From the NCBI RefSeq assembly GCF_024539815.1, contig NZ_JAHHIU010000134.1:1-38576 (forward strand): a stretch of DNA of 38,576 nucleotides, given 5' to 3'. Origin of the DNA: Streptomyces hayashii. Its GTDB lineage: Bacteria > Actinomycetota > Actinomycetes > Streptomycetales > Streptomycetaceae. The stretch's first letter is position 1; each line of letters begins with the position of its first letter. Made by a program: the position numbers and the translations under genes. Below the pieces are notes generated by a model. It had not been told where the DNA came from. It did not search any database and worked only from the letters and a program-made list of their open reading frames with translations. This document shows, one piece after another, positions 7,259 to 15,009 of this stretch.

Positions 7259-8695
7259 CTAGAAGGGGTACGGCGCCACGTCGCTGCGCACCGTCGTCCA
7301 GCGCACGTCGGTGAAGGCCTCCAGGTTGGCCTCGCCGCCGAAGCGGGCGCCGGTCCCCGAGGCGGCCACTCCGCCGAAGGGCGCGACGGCTTCGTCGTTC
7401 ACGGTCTGGTCGTTGATGTGGACGATGCCGGTCGGGATGCGCTCGGCCAGGTCGAGGCCGCGGGCGGCGTCGCGGGTGACGATGCCGAGCGAGAGGCCGT
7501 AGGAGCTGCGCGCGGCCAGTGCCGCCGCCTCGTCCGCGGTGGTGAAGGGGCGTACCGGGGCCACCGGGCCGAAGACCTCCTCCGCGTAGGCGGGGGTGTC
7601 GTCGCCGACGCCGGCGAGCACGGTCGGGCGGTAGAAGAGGCTTTCGTGCGTGCCGCCCGCGGCGAGCTTCGCGCCGGCGCCGGTGCTGGCCTCCACCAGG
7701 GCGTGCACCTTGGCGAGTTGTCCGTCGTCGATGAGCGGGCCGAGGTGCACCTGGGCGCGGTGCGGGTCGCCGACGGCGAGGGCGTCGGCCTTGGCCGCGA
7801 GCCGCTCGACGTACTCCTCGTAGAGGGAGGCGTGCACCAGGTGGCGGCCGGTGGTCATGCAGATCTGACCCTGGTGGAAGAACGAGCCCCAGGCGGCCGT
7901 GGAGATCACGGCGTCGAGGTCGGCGTCCTCCAGGACGATCAGGGCGGAGTTGCCGCCGAGTTCCAGGTGGGCGCGCTTGAGGTGGCGTCCGGCGGCCTCG
8001 CCGACCGCGCGGCCGGCCGCGGTGGAACCGGTGAAGGAGATCACCGGCACGCGCGGGTCGGCGACCAGGGCCGCGCCGGTCTCGGCGCCGCCCGGCAGGA
8101 CGTGCAGCAGCCCGTCGGGCAGGCCCGCCTCTGCGAAGATCGCGGCCAGGGACAGTCCGCCGCACACCGCGGTGCGCGGGTCGGGCTTGAGGACGACCGC
8201 GTTGCCGAGTGCGAGGGCGGGCGCGACGGAGCGGATCGACAGGATCAGCGGAGCGTTGAACGGTGAGATCACGCCCACCACGCCGACGGGCACACGCCGG
8301 GTGTAGGACAGCCGGGGCGCCTCGCTGGGCAGGACCTGCCCGGCCGGGCGGGAGGCGAGGGCGGCGGCCTCGTAGCACTCCTGAGCAGCGACGTGCAGCT
8401 CGAAGTCGGCCTTGCCGGGGATCGAGCCGGACTCGCGGACGATCCACTCGCGCAGTTCCTCGGCGTGCGCGGCGAACAGGTCGCCGGCCTTGCGCAGCAC
8501 GCCGGCGCGCACGAAGTGCGGGAGGCGGGCCCAGTCGGACTGGGCGGCTCGGGCGGCCTCGGCGGCCGGACCGACGTCCGCGCCGCCTGCCAGGACGACC
8601 GTGCCCAGCGGGTCGCCGGTGGCGGGCTCGGTGACGGTGTACCGGGGGCCCGACAGGGTGCGGGGCTGCCAGTTCTGGGGGTCGAGCAACGGCAT
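7259..8695 (-). CDS. NAD(P)-dependent aldehyde dehydrogenase, benzaldehyde-DH-like
   Basis: This 478-residue ALDH-superfamily enzyme oxidises an aldehyde to the acid. It shows GVVGVISPFNAPL (138-150), the cofactor motif FTGSTAAGR (221-229), the general base in LELGGNS (E245) and the catalytic Cys in HQGQICMTTGR (C279). The C-terminal motifs EEVFGPVAPV and PFGGVAASG are also present. The ICMTTGR context and overall layout resemble benzaldehyde/vanillin dehydrogenases, but an aromatic substrate is an inference. Start ATG 8695 lies just after GGAG. A 369-base leader or promoter region separates it from the upstream LacI-type gene on the same strand, which is a candidate regulator. Confidence 0.9.
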   Translation of the reverse strand: MPLLDPQNWQPRTLSGPRYTVTEPATGDPLGTVVLAGGADVGPAAEAARAAQSDWARLPHFVRAGVLRKAGDLFAAHAEELREWIVRESGSIPGKADFELHVAAQECYEAAALASRPAGQVLPSEAPRLSYTRRVPVGVVGVISPFNAPLILSIRSVAPALALGNAVVLKPDPRTAVCGGLSLAAIFAEAGLPDGLLHVLPGGAETGAALVADPRVPVISFTGSTAAGRAVGEAAGRHLKRAHLELGGNSALIVLEDADLDAVISTAAWGSFFHQGQICMTTGRHLVHASLYEEYVERLAAKADALAVGDPHRAQVHLGPLIDDGQLAKVHALVEASTGAGAKLAAGGTHESLFYRPTVLAGVGDDTPAYAEEVFGPVAPVRPFTTADEAAALAARSSYGLSLGIVTRDAARGLDLAERIPTGIVHINDQTVNDEAVAPFGGVAASGTGARFGGEANLEAFTDVRWTTVRSDVAPYPF

Positions 8696-9064
8696 GGAGG
8701 CTCTCCGATCGGTGACCCGCGGGACTTGCCGCTCTCACAGCGAGGTGGGGAAGTCCCGTGTGGGTGGCCGCCAGTTCGGCGGCGGCATGGCGGGATGCGG
8801 TGATCCGGCGCAGCCGGGCGAGCTGCATCCGATGAACGAACGCATCCCCATCTGGTTGAGCACGCAACATCTTAGTCATGTCGTAGGGAAATCGGGTCCC
8901 CTGACGCGCGCGTCATCGGTTCCCACGGTACGCCGCGGCGCCGACCGACGCCCGCTCCCCCAGGAGGGCACGTTCGACCGTGGCGCGCGCGATCAACTCA
9001 CCCGGCCCGGCGGGGACTTGGCGGGTCCGAGCGGCCGGAGCCGCGGGCCGGTCCGGGCCGGCGT
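8696..9064. other. 369-base region upstream of the aldehyde dehydrogenase gene
   Basis: No gene is seen. It holds an 8-bp inverted repeat near the start codon (CGGGACTT 8720-8727 with AAGTCCCG 8751-8758, 23-base loop) in the presumed mRNA leader. Around 8850-8900 it is less GC-rich than its surroundings, and a perfect 14-bp palindrome lies at 8902-8915. It probably carries the ALDH promoter and operator. Confidence 0.5.
8902..8915. promoter_or_regulatory. 14-bp perfect palindrome TGACGCGCGCGTCA
   Basis: This self-complementary site lies between the LacI-type gene and the aldehyde dehydrogenase gene, about 207 bases upstream of the ALDH start. It could be bound by the adjacent LacI regulator, although its centre is GC rather than the CG usual for that family. 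Confidence 0.35.
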
Positions 9065-10102
9065 TCAGCTGGAGTCGCGGTGCACGACCGTGGCCGCGAA
9101 CGGCTCGTGCGACTCGGGAACGGCCGCGGGGCTGCGGACCGCCCGGTCCACCAGCGAGGCGAGGTGACGCCCCGAGGGGAGCGCGATCCGCACGGTGCTG
9201 AGCCGGGGCCGCAGCAGCCGTCCCAGCACGAGGTCGTCCGCGCCGATGACGGCGACGTCCTCGGGAACGCGCACGCCCGCTTCCTGAAGGGCGCGCATCA
9301 GCAGCATGGCGTACTCGTCGTTGTAGGCGAAGACGGCGTCGAGGCCGAGGCCGGCCCAGCGGGCGGCGAGGGCGGCCGCGGACTCCTCGCTGTAGGCGAG
9401 GGGCAGTTCGGTCACCGTGGCCTCCGTGCCGGTCAGCGCCTCGCGGGCGCCCTGGAGGCGGGGCGCGGAGAAGACTTCCATGCCGCGTTCCTCGGGAACG
9501 ACCACGCCGATCCGACGGCGGCCGCGCGCATGGAGGTGGGCCGCGGCGCTGTAGCCGACGTCGGCGTGGTCCAGGCGCAGCGCGTGGGCGCCCTCGACGG
9601 GCGCGGGGCCGAGGGTCACCACGGCGCGCGCGCCGGAGCGCTTGAGGACGGCGACCCCCTCGGGCCCGATGCCCGGGGTGGGCACCAGCACGGCCACGGG
9701 TCGCAGTTCGGCCCAGGCCCGGGCGGCGTCGTCGCCGTGCAGCCCGGCGGCGCCGTACTGGACGACGGTGTAGTCGAGGCGGGTGAGCGCCCCCTGGAAG
9801 TCGTGCACGAACCGGCTGTAGAGCGCGCCGGCCGGGATGGGCAGCGTGGGCATCAGGACCACGCGGCTGTGTCCGGCGCGCAGGGTGCGGGCGGCCGCGT
9901 GGGGCACGTACCCGATGTCCTCGGCTGCTTGACGGACCCGGCGACGGGTGGGCTCGCTGATGCGTACGGCGTCGGCGTTGTTCAGGACATAGGAGACGGT
10001 CGCGCGCGAGACGCCGGCCAGGCGGGCCACGTCGGCGCTCGTGGGCACGGGGCGTGGGGCCGGCGACTTCGTCGGCGCGGGCGTGTTCGGTATCTGCACC
10101 AT
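9065..10102 (-). CDS. LacI/GalR-family transcriptional regulator
   Basis: The chosen start gives 345 residues. The N-terminal LacI helix-turn-helix is TSADVARLAGVSRATVSYVLNN, followed by the hinge helix RRRVRQAAEDIGYVPHAAARTLR. The periplasmic-binding-like effector domain has VFAYNDEYAMLLMRALQEAGVRVPEDVAVIGADDL. The position that normally recognises the sugar cannot be assigned. ATG 10102 is preferred, ATG 10114 is nearly as good, and no clear Shine-Dalgarno precedes either. It is divergent from the TetR-monooxygenase operon and upstream of the aldehyde dehydrogenase gene on the same strand, so either could be its target. Confidence 0.88.
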   Translation of the reverse strand: MVQIPNTPAPTKSPAPRPVPTSADVARLAGVSRATVSYVLNNADAVRISEPTRRRVRQAAEDIGYVPHAAARTLRAGHSRVVLMPTLPIPAGALYSRFVHDFQGALTRLDYTVVQYGAAGLHGDDAARAWAELRPVAVLVPTPGIGPEGVAVLKRSGARAVVTLGPAPVEGAHALRLDHADVGYSAAAHLHARGRRRIGVVVPEERGMEVFSAPRLQGAREALTGTEATVTELPLAYSEESAAALAARWAGLGLDAVFAYNDEYAMLLMRALQEAGVRVPEDVAVIGADDLVLGRLLRPRLSTVRIALPSGRHLASLVDRAVRSPAAVPESHEPFAATVVHRDSS

Positions 10103-10173
10103 GACGTACGGCATCTTGGCAGAAGCGTCGCCGGGGGTTCGGGGCGGGGGACGTCCCATCCGACGACTCGTCA

Positions 10174-10217
10174 ACGAACGTGTTCGTGACGTACTTGTTC
10201 GCGACGAACATGTTCGC
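10174..10217. promoter_or_regulatory. Duplicated TetR-type operators
   Basis: Two near-identical palindromes, ACGAACGTGTTCGT (10174-10187) and the perfect CGAACATGTTCG (10205-10216), are centred 30 bp apart, about three helical turns. A third overlapping dyad, GTTCG-CGA-CGAAC (10197-10209), links them. The second site sits between the proposed -35 and -10 of the TetR gene, an arrangement expected for autorepression. Confidence 0.65.
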
Positions 10218-10223
10218 TACCTT
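10195..10223 (+). promoter_or_regulatory. Leaderless promoter of the TetR gene
   Basis: TTGTTC (10195-10200), a 17-base spacer and TACCTT (10218-10223) form a plausible sigma-70-type promoter. Its start site would coincide with the ATG at 10230. The CGAACATGTTCG operator fills the spacer. Confidence 0.5.
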
Positions 10224-10229
10224 GAAGGC

Positions 10230-10925
10230 ATGACAGCACGTCCCGACACCCCGCGCAGTCGCCGTGAACGCCCGGCCAAGCCCGCCCTGACCAGGGAGGG
10301 CATCGTGGCCGCCGCCGTCGCGGTGCTGCGCGCCGAAGGCCTGCGCAAGGTCACCATGCGACGTCTGGCCGAGGAGCTGGACACCGGTCCGGCCTCCCTC
10401 TACGTGTACGTCCGCAACACCGCGGAACTGCACGCGGCCGTACTCGACGAACTCCTGGGCACGGTCCGCCCGGCCCCTGGCGAGGGCCCCTGGCGCGAGC
10501 GGCTGGAGCAGGTGCTCACCGGGTACACCGCGATGCTGCTGGAGTACCCGGACCTCGCCCGCTCGGCGCTCACCGCCCGGCCCAGCGGACCGCACTACCT
10601 GAACCTGATCGAGACCCTGCTCGCCCTGCTCGAAGAGGGCGGTACGCCCGCCGCGCAGGCCGCGTGGGGCGTGGACCTGCTGCTCCAGCACGCCACCGCC
10701 ACGGCCGCCGAGCACGCCGACGAGGCCTCCGAGGAGGACTGGGACGCCCTGCGGCACGCGGTGCGCGAGGCGTCGGAGCGGACCCACCCGCGCGTCGCCG
10801 CGCTCGCCGGGCCCCTGTTGTCGGGGCCGCCCGAGGCCCGTCTGTCCTGGGGGATCAGAACCCTGATCAGCGGCATCGAGCACACCGCCGTGCCCGACCG
10901 ACCGACCGAGGAGCCCTCGCCATGA
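10230..10925 (+). CDS. TetR-family repressor of the adjacent monooxygenase
   Basis: This 231-residue protein has a TetR DNA-binding domain at about 20-70: LTREGIVAAAVAVLRAEGLR, VTMRRLAEELDTGPASLYVYV. A helical ligand-binding C-terminal domain follows. The VRNTAELHAAVLDELLG segment is like that of TetR-class regulators of drug-modifying or exporting genes. ATG 10230 is chosen: it gives a standard TetR N-terminus and matches a leaderless promoter. The stop overlaps the start of the FAD monooxygenase (ATGA at 10922), so the two are translationally coupled. Twin GTTCG-type operators upstream indicate autoregulation. The inducer is probably the monooxygenase substrate (inference). Confidence 0.9.
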   Translation: MTARPDTPRSRRERPAKPALTREGIVAAAVAVLRAEGLRKVTMRRLAEELDTGPASLYVYVRNTAELHAAVLDELLGTVRPAPGEGPWRERLEQVLTGYTAMLLEYPDLARSALTARPSGPHYLNLIETLLALLEEGGTPAAQAAWGVDLLLQHATATAAEHADEASEEDWDALRHAVREASERTHPRVAALAGPLLSGPPEARLSWGIRTLISGIEHTAVPDRPTEEPSP

Positions 10926-12079
10926 AAACCATGAGAGCCATGACAGCCCTGAAGCACCACCCCGTGGCGATCGTCGGCGCCGGACTCGGCGGCCTCACCC
11001 TCGCCCGGGTGCTGAGCGCCCACGGCGTCGAGGCGGCCGTCTTCGACCTCGACGCCTCCCCCGCCGCCCGCACCCAGGGCGGCATGCTGGACATCCACGA
11101 GGACACCGGCCAGGCGGCCCTGCGGGCCGCCGGACTGCACGAGGAGTTCCGGGCGCTGGTCCTGCCCGGCGGCGAGGCCGTGCGGGTCCTCGACAGGGAG
11201 GCCGTGGTCCGGCACGCGGAGGACGACGACGGAACCGGCGGGCGGCCCGAGGTCGACCGGGGCGCCCTGCGCGACCTGCTCCTCGGCTCGCTGCCCGCGG
11301 GAACGGTCCGCTGGGGCGCCAAGGTCACCTGCGCCCGCGGCCTGGGCGACGGACGCCACGAGGTCGCCCTCGCCGACGGCGCCGCCTTCACCACCGACCT
11401 GCTGGTCGGCGCCGACGGCGCCTGGTCGCGGATCCGGCCGCTGCTGTCGACCGCCCGGCCCGTGTACACGGGCGTGTCGTTCGTCGAGGCGGACCTGCCG
11501 GACGCGGACACGCGTCACCCGGTGAGCGCCGAGGTCGTCGGCGCAGGGCTCATGTTCGCGCTCGGCCCCGGCAAGGGCTTCCTCGCCCACCGGGCGCCCG
11601 ACGGCGGCCTGCACGTGTACGCCGCGCTGCGCGTCGCCGAGGACTGGTCCGACGGCGTGGACTTCACCGACGTCGAGGCGGCGAAGGCGTACGTGCTGGA
11701 GCACTTCCCGGACTGGGACAAGAGCCTGCGGGCGCTGATCGCCGACGCTCCCGGGCCGCTGACGCCGCGTCTGATCCACGCCCTGCCGGTCGGCCACCGC
11801 TGGGAGCGCGTGCCCGGGGTCACCCTGCTCGGCGACGCCGCCCACCTGATGTCACCGTTCGCGGGCGAGGGCGCCAACCTCGCGATGCTGGACGGCGCCG
11901 AGCTGGGCCGGGCTCTCGTGGCGCACCCGGGTGAGCGCGAGACCGCGCTGGCCGTCTACGAGGCGAGCCTGTTCCCGCGCAGCGCGGCCGCAGCGGCCGC
12001 GTCCGCCGCCAACGGCACGGCCCTGTTCGCCGAGGACGCGCCGCAGGCGGTCGTCGACCTCTTCACGGCTCACCCCTGA
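10922..12079 (+). CDS. FAD-dependent monooxygenase, TetX-like
   Basis: This 385-residue class A flavoprotein monooxygenase uses NAD(P)H and O2 to hydroxylate an aromatic or polyketide-like substrate. The Rossmann FAD motif is VAIVGAGLGGLTLA (15-28). The DG motif is LLVGADGAWSRIRPL. The GD motif is VTLLGDAAHLMSPFAGEGANLAM. RTQGGMLDIHEDTGQ and the overall spacing match the TetX-related group. The start overlaps the TetR stop by four bases. The 3' end overlaps the convergent second TetR gene by about 10 bases. Pairing with a TetR repressor suggests detoxification or resistance. Tetracycline inactivation itself cannot be concluded from sequence. Confidence 0.88.
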   Translation: MKTMRAMTALKHHPVAIVGAGLGGLTLARVLSAHGVEAAVFDLDASPAARTQGGMLDIHEDTGQAALRAAGLHEEFRALVLPGGEAVRVLDREAVVRHAEDDDGTGGRPEVDRGALRDLLLGSLPAGTVRWGAKVTCARGLGDGRHEVALADGAAFTTDLLVGADGAWSRIRPLLSTARPVYTGVSFVEADLPDADTRHPVSAEVVGAGLMFALGPGKGFLAHRAPDGGLHVYAALRVAEDWSDGVDFTDVEAAKAYVLEHFPDWDKSLRALIADAPGPLTPRLIHALPVGHRWERVPGVTLLGDAAHLMSPFAGEGANLAMLDGAELGRALVAHPGERETALAVYEASLFPRSAAAAAASAANGTALFAEDAPQAVVDLFTAHP

Positions 12080-12756
12080 TCCGGCGACGCCGTTCGCGGC
12101 CCGGCCGCCGCGCCGGTCACGCGATCGACCAGCTCGTTCCAGCCGGCCTCCAGCCGGGCCGGCGGCATCGCGGACTGCCGGGTGAGGTGGTGGACGAGGA
12201 CAGGACTGAGGTACCCCATCAGCGCGTGGGCGAGCAGTTCGTCGTCCGCGCCCGGCACGGCCTGACGCAGCAGCATCCTCAGGTGGGCGAGATGGACGCG
12301 GCGCGCCGGCACGGAGTACCGGCGCTCGGCTCCGAGCTCGGCCGCCAGTTGCAGATCGAGCTCGTCGACGGAGCGTCGGAGCATGGAGATGCCGAAGGCC
12401 CGCAGCCGCTCCACGGGCGGCGCGCCCGGCCCCAGCGGCGGGGGGCCGCTCAGAAAGGCGGCCTGGAAATTGCGCTCGGAGTGGTCCAGGAGCGCGTTGA
12501 GCAGCCCGGTGCGGTCGCCGAAGCGGCGGAACACCGTGCCCTTGCCGACGTTGGCCGCGCTCGCCACCGCGTCCATCGTGACCCCGGCCGCGCCGTGCTC
12601 GGAGATCAGCCGGGCCGCGGCGTCCAGAAGCCGGGCCCGGTTGCGGGCCGCGTCGGCGCGCAGGCACGGCTCGTCGTCGAAGGGCCCGACGCGCAGCAGC
12701 TCGGACCCGGCGACGGCCTCCTCGGGCTCCGGGCAGGGGGGCAGAACATCGGGCAT
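12070..12756 (-). CDS. TetR-family transcriptional regulator
   Basis: This 228-residue protein has its DNA-binding domain at about residues 35-85: RADAARNRARLLDAAARLISEHG, VTMDAVASAANVGKGTVFRRFGDRTGLL. A typical helical C-terminal domain follows. ATG 12756 is preferred, because the longer frame runs through the operator region. TACGCT lies six bases upstream of the ATG, indicating a leaderless transcript. The gene is divergent from an NAD(P)H:FMN reductase, and two GGACC/GGTCC dyads lie between them. This is a common regulator-reductase pairing, in which the repressor controls both genes. The effector is unknown. Confidence 0.88.
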   Translation of the reverse strand: MPDVLPPCPEPEEAVAGSELLRVGPFDDEPCLRADAARNRARLLDAAARLISEHGAAGVTMDAVASAANVGKGTVFRRFGDRTGLLNALLDHSERNFQAAFLSGPPPLGPGAPPVERLRAFGISMLRRSVDELDLQLAAELGAERRYSVPARRVHLAHLRMLLRQAVPGADDELLAHALMGYLSPVLVHHLTRQSAMPPARLEAGWNELVDRVTGAAAGPRTASPDQG

Positions 12757-12762
12757 GAACTC

Positions 12763-12768
12763 AGCGTA
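12763..12768 (-). promoter_or_regulatory. -10 TACGCT of leaderless TetR promoter
   Basis: TACGCT on the minus strand is separated from the ATG at 12756 by GAGTTC, six bases, so transcription should start at the ATG. The -35 position (12786-12791) falls in the GGACC operator. Confidence 0.45.
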
Positions 12769-12787
12769 AAGCACCGGGAATGAAACT

Positions 12788-12837
12788 GGACCGCGGTCCG
12801 TTTGGAGTGCTAGAACAATAAACGGACTTCGGTCCGT
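12788..12837. promoter_or_regulatory. Twin TetR operators, GGACC/GGTCC type
   Basis: GGACCGCGGTCC (12788-12799) is a perfect palindrome. ACGGAC-TTCG-GTCCGT (12822-12837) is a second dyad with the same half-site. Centres are 36 bp apart. The first overlaps the -35 region of the TetR gene and the second lies just ahead of the reductase gene. Binding by the divergent TetR protein is inferred. Confidence 0.6.
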
Positions 12838-12874
12838 ATTCATGACGACCATGTTTCAGCCTTTGGGAGCACCC

Positions 12875-13438
12875 ATGTCTGTCCGCATCCTTGCGCTCGT
12901 CGGCAGCCTCCGCGCCGGTTCGACCAACCGCCAGCTCGCCGAAGCGGCCGTCAAGGTCGCTCCCGAGGGCGCCGAGGTCGACCTCTTCGAGGGCCTGGCG
13001 GAGATCCCCTTCTACAACGAGGACCTCGACGTCGAGGGCAGCGTCCCGGCCGCCGCCGCCAAGCTGCGAGCGGCCGCCCAGGCCGCCGACGCCTTCCTGC
13101 TCTTCTCCCCCGAGTACAACGGCACCATCCCGGCCGTCCTGAAGAACGCCATCGACTGGCTGTCCCGCCCGTACGGCGCCGGCGCCTTCGGCGGCAAGCC
13201 CGCCGCCGTGGTCGGCACCGCGTTCGGCCAGTTCGGCGGCGTGTGGGCGCAGGACGAGGCCCGCAAGGCCGTGGGCATCGCCGGCGGCCGCGTGATCGAG
13301 GACCTCAAGCTCTCCATCCCGGGCTCCCTGACCCGCTTCGCCGAGACCCACCCGGTGGACGACGCCGAGGTCGCCGCGCAGCTGACCGAGGTCGTCGCCC
13401 GTCTGCACGGGCACGCGGGCGAGACCGCGGCCGCCTGA
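12875..13438 (+). CDS. NAD(P)H-dependent FMN reductase
   Basis: This 187-residue flavodoxin-fold enzyme is of the NADPH:FMN/quinone/chromate reductase group. Key motifs are the phosphate loop GSLRAGSTNRQLAEAA (near residues 10-25) and SPEYNGTIPAVLKNAIDWLSRP, the signature of the family. It binds FMN and reduces flavins, quinones or metal oxyanions using NAD(P)H. ATG 12875 is chosen because GGGAGC precedes it by about five bases. The upstream in-frame ATG at 12842 lacks such a site and adds non-conserved residues. Two TetR operators lie upstream. A very strong terminator follows the stop. Confidence 0.92.
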   Translation: MSVRILALVGSLRAGSTNRQLAEAAVKVAPEGAEVDLFEGLAEIPFYNEDLDVEGSVPAAAAKLRAAAQAADAFLLFSPEYNGTIPAVLKNAIDWLSRPYGAGAFGGKPAAVVGTAFGQFGGVWAQDEARKAVGIAGGRVIEDLKLSIPGSLTRFAETHPVDDAEVAAQLTEVVARLHGHAGETAAA

Positions 13439-13461
13439 GCACGGTCCCGCACCGCAGATGA

Positions 13462-13511
13462 CGAACGCCTGACGGGGCCCGGAGAGTTCTCCGGGCCCCG
13501 TCAGGCGTTCG
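13462..13511 (+). terminator. Very strong intrinsic hairpin
   Basis: The arms 13462-13485 and 13488-13511 are perfectly complementary over 24 bp with almost no loop. The hairpin starts 24 bases after the FMN reductase stop. No T-tract follows. A 14-base direct repeat CGTTCGCACGCGTC occurs at 13506-13519 and 13542-13555, partly inside the hairpin. Confidence 0.85.
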
Positions 13512-13836
13512 CACGCGTCAGGCCTTTCGCCCGCCTCCGGCCGTTCGCACGCGTCCGCCCGCACGCCATCGCGAGCCTCCGTCCGGTTCGGCCGGCCGCG
13601 GCGGCGCGGGAGCCGCGGAACGCCGGATCCGGGCGGCCGGCTCCCCCGGACACGGAGCAGGATCACCGTCTCGACGCCCGGGCCGGCCCGACCGCGGACG
13701 TCCCGCGCGAAACCGTCGCGGTCGCCGCCGGAAGGCCCCACCGGCGGACGCCCGGACACATCCGCCGGTCGGACGGACCGACGAAAGTGGTCGAAGCCGC
13801 AGACCGCCCGCCTCCCCGTCTGATAGGGCTGGGAAG
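13512..13836. other. 325-base gap upstream of the FkbM gene
   Basis: No gene is seen. It contains a second copy of CGTTCGCACGCGTC, an 8-bp inverted repeat GGGAGCCG (13608-13615) with CGGCTCCC (13638-13645), and a GATAGG (13822-13827) that may be the -10 of the methyltransferase gene. Confidence 0.5.
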
Positions 13837-14784
13837 ATGCAGACCCTCTATCGACGACTGCTGGCCCTGATGCCCCGCATCGGCGTCCAGGTGACCGACC
13901 TCGGGCCGGGGACGGCGGTGGTCGCCCGGCGCGGCCGACCGTACCGGGCCACCGGCGCGGGCCGGGACACCTGGGTGGTGCGGCGGACCCGGGACGGCGA
14001 ACACCCCGGGGTGGACGACGGCGAGGCCGTGCGGCTCGGCGACAGCGACGCCGTCCTCCTGATGGCCGCCCCCGACCGGCGCGACGAACGCGGACTGCAG
14101 CTGGCGGCCGCCGAGTACCTGTGCACCCAGCACGTCACCGCGATGCTGGAGCTGTACGGGGTGAACTGCGTCTTCGACGTCGGGGCCAACACCGGCCAGT
14201 ACGCCAAACGGCTGCGCCGCCTCGGCTACACCGGCCGGATCGTGTCCTTCGAACCCACCTCGGAGACGTTCGCCCGGCTGGAGAAGGCCGCCGCGGACGA
14301 CCCCGCCTGGCAGGTGTACCGGTGCGGTCTGGGCCGGGAGGAGACGACGGCGGAGATCCACACCGGCTGGAAGACGATGAACTCCCTGCTGTCGGCGAGC
14401 GACTACGGCAAGGGCCGCTACAGCCGCTTCACGCAGGCCGACACCGAGGAGATCCGTGTCCGCCGGCTGGCGGACGTCATGGACGAGGCGCTGGAAGGCC
14501 TCGCCGAACCGCGCCCCTTCCTCAAGATGGACACCCAGGGCTACGACCTTGAGGTGTTCGCCGGAGGCGGGGAACGGATCGCCGAGTTCGTGGGCATGCA
14601 GTCCGAGGTCGCCGTGCTCAAGCTGTACGAGGGCAGCCCCGGCATGGGCGAGGCCGTCGCGACCTACGAGGCGGCGGGATTCGGCATCACCGGGATGTAC
14701 CCGGTGACGCGCGAGGCGACCACGGGACGCGTCATCGAGTTCGACTGCGTGCTGATGCGCGCGGACGCGGCGCCCACGCCGTAG
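13837..14784 (+). CDS. FkbM-family methyltransferase
   Basis: This 315-residue SAM-dependent methyltransferase contains the FkbM motif I NCVFDVGANTGQYAKRLRRLG (from about 109), then IVSFEPTSETFARL and FLKMDTQGYDLEVFAG, all hallmarks of the family. Members O-methylate sugars, polyketides or other small molecules. The N-terminal 90 residues form an extra domain not obviously needed for the methyltransferase. It contains the short hydrophobic MPRIGVQVTDLG and no signal peptide. GGGAAG directly precedes the ATG. There is no glycosyltransferase or biosynthetic neighbour, so the substrate is unknown. It appears monocistronic. Confidence 0.9.
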   Translation: MQTLYRRLLALMPRIGVQVTDLGPGTAVVARRGRPYRATGAGRDTWVVRRTRDGEHPGVDDGEAVRLGDSDAVLLMAAPDRRDERGLQLAAAEYLCTQHVTAMLELYGVNCVFDVGANTGQYAKRLRRLGYTGRIVSFEPTSETFARLEKAAADDPAWQVYRCGLGREETTAEIHTGWKTMNSLLSASDYGKGRYSRFTQADTEEIRVRRLADVMDEALEGLAEPRPFLKMDTQGYDLEVFAGGGERIAEFVGMQSEVAVLKLYEGSPGMGEAVATYEAAGFGITGMYPVTREATTGRVIEFDCVLMRADAAPTP

Positions 14785-14894
14785 CGCGGGCGCGCGACGC
14801 CCCGGCTCAGGTCGCCCGGCTGCCCGGCTGGCCGCGGACCGGTGCAGGTCGTGACCGCGAGGACGAGCGAGCCGCGCGGGCGGGGGCCGTGTCA

Positions 14895-14930
14895 CCCGCC
14901 GAATGGCGGGCAGGTTCCGCCGTACGGCGG
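14895..14930 (+). promoter_or_regulatory. Two adjacent hairpins in the esterase leader
   Basis: CCCGCC-GAAT-GGCGGG (14895-14910) and the perfect palindrome CCGCCGTACGGCGG (14917-14930) lie about 80 bases before the esterase start. They could terminate the FkbM transcript or form a leader structure. Confidence 0.4.
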
Positions 14931-15009
14931 TGCTCAGGAAGGCGGCCGGCAGGCCCACCATGAGCGGCACGAGCCGCCGCGCATCCGCGTTCCGTGTGAG
15001 GAGTACCCC

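Noticed and set aside
10041..10229. Upstream extension of the TetR gene in frame
   Set aside because: It would cover the LacI gene's 5' end and the operators, and has no TetR-like sequence before the ATG at 10230.
10922..12079. Assigning the gene as tetX, a tetracycline-inactivating enzyme
   Set aside because: Only general class A monooxygenase motifs support it, so a substrate claim is not justified.
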